NCBI GenBank assembly: GCA_045649415.1
Contig: JAZRPY010000006.1
Coordinates: forward strand, 23,409 to 87,408
Reading direction: 5' to 3'
Length of the DNA: 64,000 bases
Source of the DNA: CAKSQL01 sp045649415
GTDB taxonomy: Bacteria; Bacillota; Clostridia; UBA1381
The stretch's first letter is position 1; every line of letters begins with the position of its first letter. The position numbers and the translations under genes were made by a program. Under the pieces are notes generated by a model. The model was not told the origin of the DNA. It searched no databases and saw nothing but the letters and a program-made list of their open reading frames with translations. Positions 6,791 to 16,433 of the stretch are shown piece after piece.

Positions 6791-8332
6791 ATGGAGCTTA
6801 TAAAGGAAAAAAGCGTAATAGGCGAGGTAGTTTTCTCTGATTGCTTAGAGGTTGCCTCCTCAGGAGATTTAATTGTTCCTGATGTGAAGCCCGACATTTT
6901 AAAAGTGCTTCAGGTAGATTCTGATGTATGTGTGGAAAATAAAAGGATAACCGACTCAAGACTTGAGCTTTCGGGCAAATTTCATTTAACAGTTTTGTAT
7001 CTTGCCGACAATGATTATAGGGAGGTTCAGGCAATCCACACCTGCTTTGATTTTGAACATAGGTTGGACAGGGCGGTGATTGACAATGAATCAAAGGTAA
7101 TAGTTGATGCCGAGGTATCGGGGGTTGACTATCATATCATCAATTCGAGAAAGTTAAGCTTGAAAACAGAGGCAAAAATAGACTATCGCATCTATAAGGA
7201 AAAGTGTGTTGAGGTTGTGACGGCAACAAATGATGAGTGTGTTGTTGAGGCGTGCAGGAGTGGGGTAGAGATAAATAGCCTGTGTGGAATAAAGGAAGAC
7301 GAATTTATAGTTAAGGAAACAGTTGAAATTCCGTCGGGAAAAGCATCTATTGGCGAAATCTTAAAGCTTGATTATAAAATCTGCGATGGAGAGGAAAGAA
7401 TTGTATCCCAAAAGGTTATTTCAAAGGCAGTTCTTAATATTTCCATACTTTATTCAGACACCAATCAAAAGCTTGAATATGCAGGTTGGGAGCTTCCGTT
7501 CACCGAGGTTTTTGATTTTCCGGATGTCTTTGAAGATGCGTGGCTTGATGCATCATACAGCATTAAAAGCTGTGAGCATTTTGTGTCTCAGGACAACGAC
7601 GGAGATAACAGGCTTGTAACGATTGACATAGTTGGAAAAGCACAGATGCGAGCAACAAAGAAAAAGGAAATAACTGCAATTTCCGACTGCTTCTGCCCAG
7701 GATATAAAACTCAGCTTGAATTTAATGAGTTCACACTTTTAGAGGAAATAACTGCACCAAAGGTGCGAACTGCCCTGAGGGATGTGGTTGCAGTTGACGG
7801 GGATATGCCAATATTGTCAGCAGTATATAATGTGATTACCACACCCATAGTGGAGGACACAATTCTTGGCGAGGGAAAGCTCTCAGTGAAAGGCAAAATA
7901 GACACAACTGCCCTCTACATATCCGAAAATGCAGACTCTCCTCTGTTCAGCGTCAAAAAGGAAATTCCTTTTGATGTGGTACTTGACACTCCTGTTTGCA
8001 AGGAAAAAACAACTCTGGCAGTAAAAGCAGAGGTGAGCCACACAAGCTACCATGTGAATATGGCAAATGAAATAGAAATAAGATGTATTCTTGATGTGGT
8101 GGCAAACCTGTCCAGCACCAAGGAAATGCGATTGTTAAGGGATGTGGAGTATTCTAAAATTCCTGAATCGGAGAAGAAGGGAATGGTTATATATTTTGTT
8201 CAACCCGAGGACACTTTGTGGGATATAGCAAAGGGATATTCCGTTGCGACAAATAGTATTCTGGAGTTTAACAAACTTTCAAGAGATGATGAAATAAGAA
8301 AAGGTCAACGATTGGTTATACCAATCCAATAG
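6791..8332 (+). CDS. DUF3794 (SPOCS) protein with C-terminal LysM domain
   Basis: A 513-residue protein with repeated SPOCS/DUF3794 domains (about residues 10-115, 165-275 and 305-405) and one C-terminal LysM module (about 465-512: VIYFVQPEDTLWDIAKGYSV, ending RKGQRLVIP). The repeated phrase VPDVKPDILKVLQVD is characteristic of SPOCS domains. This layout is common in Clostridia and resembles the coat morphogenesis proteins SpoVID/SafA in using LysM to hold the cortex or wall. There is no signal peptide, which fits a mother-cell spore protein. The role is inferred from family. It follows the rhamnulokinase terminator and has its own terminator. Confidence 0.85.
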   Translation: MELIKEKSVIGEVVFSDCLEVASSGDLIVPDVKPDILKVLQVDSDVCVENKRITDSRLELSGKFHLTVLYLADNDYREVQAIHTCFDFEHRLDRAVIDNESKVIVDAEVSGVDYHIINSRKLSLKTEAKIDYRIYKEKCVEVVTATNDECVVEACRSGVEINSLCGIKEDEFIVKETVEIPSGKASIGEILKLDYKICDGEERIVSQKVISKAVLNISILYSDTNQKLEYAGWELPFTEVFDFPDVFEDAWLDASYSIKSCEHFVSQDNDGDNRLVTIDIVGKAQMRATKKKEITAISDCFCPGYKTQLEFNEFTLLEEITAPKVRTALRDVVAVDGDMPILSAVYNVITTPIVEDTILGEGKLSVKGKIDTTALYISENADSPLFSVKKEIPFDVVLDTPVCKEKTTLAVKAEVSHTSYHVNMANEIEIRCILDVVANLSSTKEMRLLRDVEYSKIPESEKKGMVIYFVQPEDTLWDIAKGYSVATNSILEFNKLSRDDEIRKGQRLVIPIQ

Positions 8333-8341
8333 AGATTTTTA

Positions 8342-8369
8342 AAAAGCTTCCTTTAAGGGAAGCTTTTTT
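8342..8369 (+). terminator. terminator after the DUF3794-LysM gene
   Basis: AAAAGCTTCC (8342-8351) pairs with GGAAGCTTTT (8358-8367) around a short loop, followed by further T. Confidence 0.9.
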
Positions 8370-8402
8370 ATATTATATTAAATCTTTTTGAAAAAAAATC
8401 CC

Positions 8403-8430
8403 TTTACATTTTCTCTGTGAATGATATAAT
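8403..8430 (+). promoter_or_regulatory. promoter of the gatCAB operon
   Basis: TTTACA (8403-8408), a 16-base spacer and TATAAT (8425-8430). A leader of about 55 bases follows with a small GACC-TTTT-GGTC hairpin near 8459. Confidence 0.7.
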
Positions 8431-8492
8431 TAATATAATATATAAAAGAGTGAATATGACCTTTTGGTCGGCAAATTTTAAAGGCTTGGGTG

Positions 8493-8729
8493 ATGATAAT
8501 GATAGATAAACTTTTAAAGCTCTCGGCGTTAGAAGTAGATGAGGACGAATATAGAGTCTTGTCAACACAAATAAATGAAATCATTGAATTTTTAAAGGAA
8601 GATATAGAAAAAATAGAAGAGCCTAAGGAAGTATCTGTTGATTATTCGAAGCTCAGGGAGGATAAGGGAGCTAAAACAACCTTTAAAAACAATGAAAAAA
8701 AACAATATGTTGTACCAAAAATAATGTAG
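8493..8729 (+). CDS. gatC: Asp/Glu-tRNA amidotransferase subunit C
   Basis: This 78-residue protein is GatC, the small clamp that stabilises GatA on GatB. The helix pair IDKLLKLSALEVDEDEY and INEIIEFLKEDIEKIEEP fits the family, as does the belt-like C-terminal tail with the YSKLRED segment. Start choice is uncertain: GTG 8490, ATG 8493 and ATG 8499 are all in frame and only a weak AAAGG lies upstream; I took 8493 for its 8-base spacing. Weak initiation would be unusual for the first gene of an operon. gatA follows after 18 bases. Confidence 0.88.
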   Translation: MIMIDKLLKLSALEVDEDEYRVLSTQINEIIEFLKEDIEKIEEPKEVSVDYSKLREDKGAKTTFKNNEKKQYVVPKIM

Positions 8730-8747
8730 GGTTACGGAGAAAATAAA

Positions 8748-10184
8748 ATGAGCATTAAGAACATAAGAGAAGCACTTGACAATAAGGAAATAAGCGTTAA
8801 GGAATTATGCGAGAAGTATTTTGACAACATCAAAAAGTATGACAATAAAATAAATAGCTATATAACTTTCTGCGAAAAAGAGAGTGAAGAAAAAATAAAA
8901 AAGGCACAAGAGAAAATCGATAAAAAACAAGGGAGTATGCTAACCGGCATGCCTGTATCCATAAAGGATAACATATGCACAAAAGGAATTAAAACCACAT
9001 GTGCATCAAAAATGCTTGAAAGCTTTGTGCCTGACTATGATGCAACTGCAGTTGAGAGATTAGAAAATGAGGGTGCAATAATTCTCGGAAAAACCAATAT
9101 GGACGAGTTTGCTATGGGAAGCACAGGGGATAGCTCCATAATCGGTGGTGCAAAAAATCCTTATAATATAAGCTTGACTGCAGGCGGCTCCTCAGGAGGT
9201 GCTGCTGCAAGTGTGGCAGGGAATATGTGTGTGGCAGCATTGGGCTCGGACACAGGTGGCTCGATAAGGCAACCTGCAGCGCTTTGTGGTGTAACAGGTA
9301 TCAAGCCGACCTACGGAGCAGTTTCAAGATATGGACTTGTTGCTTTTGCATCAAGTCTTGACCAGATTGGCGTGGCTGCAAAGTCGGCAGAGGACACAGC
9401 CTATGTTCTGTCGGCAATTTCAGGCTACGACCAAAAGGATATGACATCCTCAAAAATTGAGCTTGGAAATCTCACCTCAAAAATAGGTATGAGTCTTAAG
9501 GATATTAAAATTGGAGTCGCCAAGGAATTTTTTGTGGACGGAATGGATGGGGACATAAAAAGTTTTATATATGATGCTATAGAATATTATAAGGCGTTGG
9601 GTTGTGAAATAAAAGAGGTGTCACTGCCTTCCTTGAAGCACGCCGTATCTGCATACTATATAATATCCTCGGCAGAGGCGTCAAGTAATCTCGCAAGGTA
9701 TGACGGAATAAGATATGGTCACAGTGCAGATGTAAAGGGGACATATAATGAACTTATTTCAGAATCAAGAAAGGGAGGCTTTTCAAAAGAGGTCAAAAAA
9801 AGAATACTCACAGGAAACTATGTTCTTGGCAGAGAGAATAGTGAGGAGTATTATAAGAATGCATTGAGAATAAGAGGTAAAATCAAAATGGAGTATAACG
9901 AAATATTCTCCCAATGCGACCTTTTGTTAACCCCCACCACCCTGACCTCTGCAATAGGGATTTTTAAAAAGTCAGAAACCACGGTGGATTTGTATTCCTC
10001 GGATTTATGCACCGTTTCTTCAAATCTTGCCCGACTCCCCGGGATAACCACCACCTGTGGCTACACAAGGGATGGGTTGCCTGTTGGTATGAGTCTTGTG
10101 GGCAGAGAATTTGACGAGGCACTTTTAATTGGTGTTGCAGACAGGTTTGAAAGAGATTTTCAAAGAAGGGAGATAAAGCTGTGA
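8748..10184 (+). CDS. gatA: Asp/Glu-tRNA amidotransferase subunit A
   Basis: A 478-residue amidase-signature enzyme. GatA releases ammonia from glutamine so that GatB can amidate Glu-tRNA(Gln) or Asp-tRNA(Asn). The Ser-cisSer-Lys triad is visible: Lys in GMPVSIKDNICTKGI (about residue 77), and the serines in LTAGGSSGGAAASVAG and GSDTGGSIRQPAALCGV. It has normal length and no damage. GGAG lies about 10 bases before ATG. Its last four bases overlap gatB (GTGA), which suggests coupled translation. The substrate question is discussed under glnS, because this genome also has glutaminyl-tRNA synthetase. Confidence 0.97.
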   Translation: MSIKNIREALDNKEISVKELCEKYFDNIKKYDNKINSYITFCEKESEEKIKKAQEKIDKKQGSMLTGMPVSIKDNICTKGIKTTCASKMLESFVPDYDATAVERLENEGAIILGKTNMDEFAMGSTGDSSIIGGAKNPYNISLTAGGSSGGAAASVAGNMCVAALGSDTGGSIRQPAALCGVTGIKPTYGAVSRYGLVAFASSLDQIGVAAKSAEDTAYVLSAISGYDQKDMTSSKIELGNLTSKIGMSLKDIKIGVAKEFFVDGMDGDIKSFIYDAIEYYKALGCEIKEVSLPSLKHAVSAYYIISSAEASSNLARYDGIRYGHSADVKGTYNELISESRKGGFSKEVKKRILTGNYVLGRENSEEYYKNALRIRGKIKMEYNEIFSQCDLLLTPTTLTSAIGIFKKSETTVDLYSSDLCTVSSNLARLPGITTTCGYTRDGLPVGMSLVGREFDEALLIGVADRFERDFQRREIKL

Positions 10185-11596
10185 AATATATTCCTGTGAT
10201 TGGTCTTGAAATTCACGCTGAGCTTTTAACTGAATCAAAAATATTCTGCTCCTGTCCCAACCTTTTTGGTGGTGAGGCAAATGAGAGAGTGTGCCCTGTG
10301 TGTATGGGTTTTCCGGGAACGCTTCCGAGCCTTAACAAAAAGGTGGTGGAGCTTGCCATAAAGGCAGGACTCGTAACAGATTGCAAAATAAATAAAAGGT
10401 CCACCTTCGACAGAAAAAATTATTTCTATCCCGACTTGCCAAAGGCGTATCAGATAACTCAGGCTCGCATTCCTATTTGTGAGAACGGACACATTAAGCT
10501 TGGGGACACTAAATATAGAATAGAAAGAATTCATATAGAGGAGGATGCAGGAAAACTTATTCACGACAATAAAAAGGGCGTTTCCTATCCGGACTATAAT
10601 CGTTGTGGCGTGCCATTGATTGAGATTGTTACTAAGCCCGACTTTTCCGATAAGGAAGAGGTGAGGGAATTTGTTGAGGAGCTTTTGTGCCGACTGAAAT
10701 TTGCAGGCGTGTGTGATGGAAAGCTTGAGCAAGGCTCGTTGAGGGTTGATGTTAATATCTCCTTAAAGGAGGAGGGCTCAGCCACACTCGGTACACGAGC
10801 AGAAATCAAGAATTTAAACTCTTATAAATTTATAGGTAAAGCAATTGACTATGAAATTAAAAGACAAAGCGATATTTTAGATAAGGGTGAGAAGGTAAAA
10901 AGAGAAACAAGACGCTTTCTTGATAATGGAACAACTGTGGCGATAAGAGAAAAGGAAGAGGAAAGTGACTACAGATTTTTCCCTGAGCCTGATATTCCCG
11001 ATATAGTTGTTTGTGATGAGGAGCTTAAGAGCATAGAAAAGTCGCTCCCCATAATGCCGAGGGAAAGAATTAAAAGATATGAAACGGAGTTTAACATTTC
11101 AAGGGAAAGTGCAAGGCTTATTGCTCGCTCCAAGGATATCTCTGATTTTTATGATGCAACAACCTCATTGTGTGATGACTATAAGGGTATTGCCTCACTT
11201 TTGCTGGGAGCAGTAATGAGAGAGATAAATGACACTAAAACACAGATAGCAGCATCAAAGCTCACCCCTATGAATCTGGCAAGGGTAGTTGAAATGGTGA
11301 ACGAGGGAAAAATAAGCAAAAACTCAGCAAATGAAATAATAAGAGACACCTTCCTTTCAGGAAAAGAGTCTGAAAGGGTGGCGGAGGAAAAGCAACTCAT
11401 TATAAACACCGACTATAATGCAATAAGAGAAGCAGTAAAATCAGTTCTCGACAGAGAAAAAGAAAATGTTAAAAGCTATAAAGAGGGAAATCAAAAGCTC
11501 TTTGGATATTTTATAGGCGAAATCACTAAGCTTATGGGTAAGGGAATAAACCCTGTGACAGTGAAGGACATATTAAAAGAGGAGTTAGAAAAATAA
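10181..11596 (+). CDS. gatB: Asp/Glu-tRNA amidotransferase subunit B
   Basis: A 471-residue GatB. It binds the misacylated tRNA, activates the side chain with ATP and passes it the ammonia from GatA. The N-terminus VIGLEIHAELLTESKIFCSC, then CPVCMGFPGTLP and the kinase segment IERIHIEEDAGKLIH are diagnostic. The last 150 residues form the YqeY-like tail that reads the tRNA elbow. Start is GTG at 10181, overlapping the gatA stop, with AAGGGAGAT just upstream. The operon ends in a very strong terminator. Confidence 0.97.
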   Translation: MKYIPVIGLEIHAELLTESKIFCSCPNLFGGEANERVCPVCMGFPGTLPSLNKKVVELAIKAGLVTDCKINKRSTFDRKNYFYPDLPKAYQITQARIPICENGHIKLGDTKYRIERIHIEEDAGKLIHDNKKGVSYPDYNRCGVPLIEIVTKPDFSDKEEVREFVEELLCRLKFAGVCDGKLEQGSLRVDVNISLKEEGSATLGTRAEIKNLNSYKFIGKAIDYEIKRQSDILDKGEKVKRETRRFLDNGTTVAIREKEEESDYRFFPEPDIPDIVVCDEELKSIEKSLPIMPRERIKRYETEFNISRESARLIARSKDISDFYDATTSLCDDYKGIASLLLGAVMREINDTKTQIAASKLTPMNLARVVEMVNEGKISKNSANEIIRDTFLSGKESERVAEEKQLIINTDYNAIREAVKSVLDREKENVKSYKEGNQKLFGYFIGEITKLMGKGINPVTVKDILKEELEK

Positions 11597-11601
11597 AAAG
11601 C

Positions 11602-11645
11602 TGTTATTGGGGAGGGTTTTTCACACCCTCCCCAATAACATTTTC
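11602..11645 (+). terminator. strong bidirectional terminator after gatB
   Basis: A perfect 16-bp stem, TGTTATTGGGGAGGGT (11602-11617) with its complement at 11625-11640, loop TTTTCAC. T-rich DNA on the plus side and A-rich DNA on the other side serve the convergent peptidase gene too. Confidence 0.95.
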
Positions 11646-12510
11646 ACACTCTGCTCATAGCACACAAAACAATTTTTGCATTTTCTTCAAATAAATCATC
11701 AAGCATACTAAGGGGCAGGGGATTTTTCCCATGTCCTATTTCTATAGTGAAGCCGGCTTTCCCGAATTCCTCGATAAACCAGTCCTTGCAACCACCAAAG
11801 GAGGCAACCTCATCGGGAGAGGACACTATATATCCACTTAAGCCAGAAAACTCTCTGGCGAGTGCATAGGAGTGCTTTTCTGCCATTCCGTCAAAATCGT
11901 AGTAGATTTCTCCACCCTGGGAATGAAAGGCTAAAAGCATATCAATTTTTTCACTCCTCACAAAATCAACAATGGCTTTTGTTTCAGGCTCACTTTCAAA
12001 TTCTTCGCCACTATATCTGGTTGGACCTGGTCGTGCCTCAACCACCTTCCAGCCTGCGTTATAGTTGTGATTTATATCCACTCCGTTGGCGTTTGCCTGC
12101 CATACCTTGTTAAAACTGTGGATGCCCACCTTGCTCACAAGCTCACGATGGTGAGGGTTTGTGACATCAATTCCGTGAATGGCAATATCCACACCGTCGG
12201 GATTAACCATAGGCACTGCAAAGAGGGTTGTTCTTTCGTATAAAAGCCTTGTGTCATATCCAAACATCCTGGTTTGATTTTCCACCGAGGTCAAAAATTC
12301 TTTTAAAAACCTCATTATAAATGCAGAGGTGAGATACTCTAACGAGTGATGAGCGCCATTTATAAAGAGCTTTCTTTTTCCTGTGCCCACCTTCAAACAA
12401 AACAATTTGTGCTCCATAACACTTTCCCCGATTGAAAATAACTCTGTTTTAGGGAATTGTTTCCTTATTATGTTGCAGTCCTTTATAAGCGTCTGATAAT
12501 CATATTCCAT
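11644..12510 (-). CDS. M14-family zinc carboxypeptidase (gamma-D-Glu-Dap peptidase-like)
   Basis: A 288-residue M14 peptidase. The zinc ligands are visible as His and Glu in NGAHHSLEYLTS and as the later His in VDINHNYNAGW. A catalytic-type Glu occurs in FTIEIGHGKNPLP. The arrangement is closest to MpaA/YqgT-type enzymes that cut gamma-D-glutamyl-diaminopimelate bonds of cell-wall peptides, but there is no LysM domain and no signal peptide, so a cytoplasmic peptide-recycling role is inferred. I chose ATG at 12510 because AAAGGGTGG ends 6 bases upstream; a GTG at 12519 lies inside that site. No operon partner is seen. Confidence 0.85.
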   Translation of the reverse strand: MEYDYQTLIKDCNIIRKQFPKTELFSIGESVMEHKLFCLKVGTGKRKLFINGAHHSLEYLTSAFIMRFLKEFLTSVENQTRMFGYDTRLLYERTTLFAVPMVNPDGVDIAIHGIDVTNPHHRELVSKVGIHSFNKVWQANANGVDINHNYNAGWKVVEARPGPTRYSGEEFESEPETKAIVDFVRSEKIDMLLAFHSQGGEIYYDFDGMAEKHSYALAREFSGLSGYIVSSPDEVASFGGCKDWFIEEFGKAGFTIEIGHGKNPLPLSMLDDLFEENAKIVLCAMSRV

Positions 12511-12775
12511 ATAATCCACCCTTTTGAAATTTTTTTCTTCATTATTATATATATAGGCTCATATAGAGGAAAATGAATAAAAACAACACCCAAGCACTAA
12601 TTTCTCAACTAATTACGGAACAAAAACCTTTTATTCCTCGTCTTATCATATGTTACAATCTTGATTTACATATTAAATATGGTCGATTTCCTATGCAAAT
12701 TATCCAATTATGATAAAAAAGCCTAAAAAAAAAGGTAAAAAATTGCAAAAGATAGAAAAAACTACATAAAAACCA

Positions 12776-12804
12776 TTGACAATATACATATTATAGTGTA
12801 CAAT
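12776..12804 (+). promoter_or_regulatory. P1 sigmaA promoter for the SLH protein
   Basis: TTGACA (12776-12781), a 17-base spacer and TACAAT (12799-12804). The predicted start near 12811 would put a small hairpin (12816-12835, ATTAG/CTAAT with CC/GG) at the very 5' end of the mRNA. Confidence 0.75.
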
Positions 12805-13121
12805 TAAGATTGGTGATTAGTCCGAAAAGGCTAATTATTAACCTGTCGGTGTAAACCTTATATGCAGGAATGTTACTGGATTTTTGTTAATTTAAAGAAA
12901 AATTACAGTGGTATTTTTGTATAACAGCTATTTTACAGTTTTATTACATCTGTAAAAAGTGCATTGACTTATTGCCACAAGTGGTGATATAATCAGTGCA
13001 TAGTTAAGGGTTTTGCCAAAAAATTCTTAACGGGTTAACGCTTCGGTGTGTAAGAAAGGGTGCACAACGGGCGACAGAGTACACCCTTTCAAAAATAAAA
13101 AATATGGGAGGATTTGAGACT
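12805..13121 (+). promoter_or_regulatory. long structured leader of the SLH gene
   Basis: About 310 bases of untranslated leader if P1 is used. It contains an inverted repeat TTTTACAG/CTGTAAAA (12931-12938 and 12950-12957) just before P2, and an 8-bp stem AAAGGGTG/CACCCTTT (13055-13062 and 13082-13089) that stops 16 bases before the Shine-Dalgarno site GGGAGG (13106-13111). Upstream of P1, from 12511 to 12775, I see only AT-rich DNA. Long stable leaders are common on S-layer mRNAs; no riboswitch is recognised. Confidence 0.6.
12964..12993 (+). promoter_or_regulatory. P2 sigmaA promoter for the SLH protein
   Basis: TTGACT (12964-12969), an 18-base spacer and TATAAT (12988-12993). This would give a shorter leader of about 120 bases. 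Confidence 0.7.
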
Positions 13122-16100
13122 ATGAAAAAGAATCTCAAAAAAGTAATTTCAGCTGTTATTGCTTTAGCTCTTTCAGTAAGCTCTGTTGCTTTCGCAGCTC
13201 CTGAGTTTACAGACGTAGCAGAAACAGCAAACTATGCAGAAGCTGTAAACACACTTGCTGCATTAGATGTTATTTCAGGTTACGAAGATGGAACCTTCAA
13301 GCCTGACAATAATATCACAAGAGCAGAAGTAGCAACTCTTATTGCTGCAGCTCTTAACAGATCAGCAGACGCTGAGGGTGCAAAGGGCACAACAGCTTTC
13401 GCTGATGTTAACACAGAAGCTAAGTTATGGGCTTCAGGTTACATAAACATTGGTACATCTGTTGGTTACATCTCAGGTTATGAAGATGGAACCTTCAAGC
13501 CAGACAACAATGTAACATTCGCAGAAATCGTTTCAATGTTGGTTCGTGCAACAGAGTACGGCAGATATGCAGAATACCTTGGTGGATGGCCTAACGGTTA
13601 CCTTGCAGTAGGTAAGGAAAAGGGCATCACAGAGGGCGTTTCAGCTGCTAACAACACACCTGTAACAAGAGCACAAGTTGCTCAAATGATCTACAATGCT
13701 GTAACAAAGACACCTGTTGTTGAGTCAACAACTCTTACAACAAATGCTAATGGTGACTTAGTTCCAAGCATGGACATCATGGATGGTAGAGTTAGAAACG
13801 GTGTTAGAACACCATACAAGACATTGTTAACAGAGAAGCACGACGCTTATGTTGTAGAAGGTAAAGTTACAAAGACAAGCAAGACTGATTCAACATATGA
13901 TGCTGGAACAGTTGAGTTCACAATCGAGTACACAGAAAACTTCAACGACAGCGCAGTTGTTTTAGCTAAGAACTACACCTACGGTGCTGGTAATGCAGCT
14001 CAGGAAATGTTCGTTGGCGAAACAGATGCTGAAGACTACTTATTAACATATGCTAAGGCTATCGTTAAGGTTGACGAATATGGCGATAACACAATCGTTG
14101 CATTTGTTCCTTCAGGCAGAAACGAAACTGTTTCTTATGACGCTACATTGTTTGATGTTGCTGATTACGACAGAAACAACACATTGTTTGCTTTGTCAAC
14201 AGGTACAGACGCAACAAAGAACAATAACGACTTAGTTAACACAGTTGCTACAGCTACTACTGCTGAAAAGGCAACAGGTAACTACATTAAGTTCTATGAA
14301 ACAAAGGACGCTACAAAGTCACAAAGATACAACTTGTCAGAAAAGGTTACATTATATGTAAACGGTGTTAAGAAGGCTGGCTGGAATGGCACAGCTAACA
14401 CAATGACAAGACTTGACTTTGAAACATATGTTAAGAACAATGCTACAGGTGTTGTAACACTTGTTGATGTTTTCAATGCTAACGATACTGCAGCTGATAA
14501 GGGCTTTGATTACATTTTCGTAACATACTATGCTACAGCTAAGGTTACAAATGTTAACGCTACAAATGGTAGAATCAATATCACAGGTAACACTGAATCA
14601 GGTGCTACAATTAAGTTAGACCCTCAAGACGAGGATTTAGTTTACAACATTTACTACAATGGTGAAGAAGTTGAAATCACTGACATCCAAAAGGATGACA
14701 TCCTTTCAGTTATCTTCGATACAAATGCTGGTTTCTCATCATCAAAGTTCTATGATATCTATGTATCAAGAAATGTTGTTGATGGTAAGTTCACAGGCAG
14801 AAATGACACAGACTCAGAAGTAACAGTAGGTGGCAACAACTACGAATTCGTTAAGTCTGCAACACATTCAAGCTTTATCGCTGAAAGAATGGGTTCAGAG
14901 TTCACATTGAACCTTGACTACTTCGGCAGAATCTTTGATTATGACACATTAGCTACATCAGTTAAGTATGGTATCCTTGATGCTTACACAATCGCTTCTT
15001 CAGACGATTACTACAAGGCTACTATCTACGCAATGGATGGTACAGCTAAGACATTTGAAGTAGATACAGCAAGAATTCCTAATATTACAACTACTGCAAC
15101 TCTTGCATTCGACTCAAACGATACTGACACAGGTTCAGACAATGTTCCTGACGAAACACTTACTGCTGGAACATATCCAACAGATACAGTATTGAAGACT
15201 CTTACCTATGAGTGGCAAGGTCCAACAACTAAGGCAAAGAGAGCAATCCAAGATCGTGTAATTGAGTACACAGTTTCTTCAACAACAGGCAGAATCACAA
15301 ATGTTACACTTCTTGCTGCTGCAGCATCATCATCTGCATCAACAGATGAATATGATATTGACAGAAACAGAATTGGTTCAGTTGTATTGAGCGATGCTAC
15401 AACAATTGTTAACGCTATCGAATATGTAGGTAAGGCTAAGCCTAACACAACTCACTTAGATATTAGCGATCTTTCAGCTTTCGTTGACGAAACAAAGTAC
15501 ACAACATATGCTTATGGTACAAAGAATGCTGACAACTCATATCCATTTGTTATTGTAACAGTTGGTGCAAGCGATATCACATCTGCTACAAACTTTGCAA
15601 TTGTTACAAAGTGGTATGGCCAGAGCATTGATGAGAACGGTGATCCAATCTACAAGTTTGATGCAATGTATCAAGGTGGAACAGAGCCTGTTTCTCTAAC
15701 AATCGCTGAAGATGGTAAGATTGATAATGTTACAGTTTCTTCATCTAGCACATTGAACAGAGGCGACATCATCGTATTCGTTCAAGACGCTAACAGCGAA
15801 GTTAAGAAGGTAGAAACAGTTGCTTCAGTTGCTAACTTAGGTTTGAGCAACCACTTAGAGTCAGAAGCTAAGACTGCATTCACATCACAATCAGCTATGT
15901 TTACAGCAATTGCTGCCAACATTGCAGGTTCAGCTTCAACAGGCGCAATCGCTAACTGGGTTGTTGCTGATAACAACAGTGGTTGGACAACAGCTAACTT
16001 GAACGATGATACAAAGGCAGTTATCGTTGCTGGTCCTATCGTTGATGTACTTGCTAAGTCATTCTCAATCGCTGAGAGCATGAACTCATCTGTAGATACA

Positions 16101-16406
16101 GTTGTTTCTCAATCAGCTTTGACAAACAGCTCTGCTGTAACAGGTGTTTACGAAGTTATGATCACAGACGAAACTAAGGTTTATGTTTGGGACTTCAATG
16201 AAGCAGACAACTATCAATTAGTTGAAGAAGATTTGGGCACAGGCGCAATCGTTGCTTCACAATTCGACGCTACAACATTTAACACTGCAACAGAGACAAT
16301 TGACTGGGGTAGTGCTACATTATCAACTGGCTGCACAATCAACTATGCATTTGCTAAGACAGTTGAAGGCGAAGCTACAGAAGTATTCGTAATCCTTGGC
16401 AAATAA
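13122..16406 (+). CDS. S-layer protein with three N-terminal SLH domains
   Basis: A 1094-residue secreted protein. The signal peptide runs MKKNLKKVISAVIALALS to VAFA, with cleavage expected before APEFTDV. Three SLH motifs follow: FTDV to ITRAEVATLI, FADV to VTFAEIVSML, and GWPNGYLAVGKEKG to VTRAQVAQMIYNAV. SLH domains bind pyruvylated wall polysaccharide. The remaining 900 residues are Thr/Asn/Asp-rich, have no cysteine that I can see and match no family I know; they are probably the lattice-forming body. ATG 13122 is chosen because ATG 13104 sits within the ribosome-binding site. Two promoters, a long leader and a narrow codon set (ACA, GTT, GCT, AAG, AGA) indicate very high expression. Confidence 0.93.
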   Translation: MKKNLKKVISAVIALALSVSSVAFAAPEFTDVAETANYAEAVNTLAALDVISGYEDGTFKPDNNITRAEVATLIAAALNRSADAEGAKGTTAFADVNTEAKLWASGYINIGTSVGYISGYEDGTFKPDNNVTFAEIVSMLVRATEYGRYAEYLGGWPNGYLAVGKEKGITEGVSAANNTPVTRAQVAQMIYNAVTKTPVVESTTLTTNANGDLVPSMDIMDGRVRNGVRTPYKTLLTEKHDAYVVEGKVTKTSKTDSTYDAGTVEFTIEYTENFNDSAVVLAKNYTYGAGNAAQEMFVGETDAEDYLLTYAKAIVKVDEYGDNTIVAFVPSGRNETVSYDATLFDVADYDRNNTLFALSTGTDATKNNNDLVNTVATATTAEKATGNYIKFYETKDATKSQRYNLSEKVTLYVNGVKKAGWNGTANTMTRLDFETYVKNNATGVVTLVDVFNANDTAADKGFDYIFVTYYATAKVTNVNATNGRINITGNTESGATIKLDPQDEDLVYNIYYNGEEVEITDIQKDDILSVIFDTNAGFSSSKFYDIYVSRNVVDGKFTGRNDTDSEVTVGGNNYEFVKSATHSSFIAERMGSEFTLNLDYFGRIFDYDTLATSVKYGILDAYTIASSDDYYKATIYAMDGTAKTFEVDTARIPNITTTATLAFDSNDTDTGSDNVPDETLTAGTYPTDTVLKTLTYEWQGPTTKAKRAIQDRVIEYTVSSTTGRITNVTLLAAAASSSASTDEYDIDRNRIGSVVLSDATTIVNAIEYVGKAKPNTTHLDISDLSAFVDETKYTTYAYGTKNADNSYPFVIVTVGASDITSATNFAIVTKWYGQSIDENGDPIYKFDAMYQGGTEPVSLTIAEDGKIDNVTVSSSSTLNRGDIIVFVQDANSEVKKVETVASVANLGLSNHLESEAKTAFTSQSAMFTAIAANIAGSASTGAIANWVVADNNSGWTTANLNDDTKAVIVAGPIVDVLAKSFSIAESMNSSVDTVVSQSALTNSSAVTGVYEVMITDETKVYVWDFNEADNYQLVEEDLGTGAIVASQFDATTFNTATETIDWGSATLSTGCTINYAFAKTVEGEATEVFVILGK
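13275..13313 (+). repeat. SLH direct repeat, copy 1
   Basis: A 39-base segment encoding SGYEDGTFKPDNN of SLH domain 1. It differs from the copy at 13473-13511 at only three third-codon positions. Confidence 0.8.
13473..13511 (+). repeat. SLH direct repeat, copy 2
   Basis: The second copy encodes the same 13 residues in SLH domain 2. High DNA identity suggests recent duplication or conversion between the two domains, or strong codon selection. Confidence 0.8.
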
Positions 16407-16433
16407 TCTATAAAGATTATTAACTAAACATAT

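Noticed and set aside
12805..13121. Riboswitch in the S-layer leader
   Set aside because: Hairpins are present but no known aptamer core could be matched by eye.
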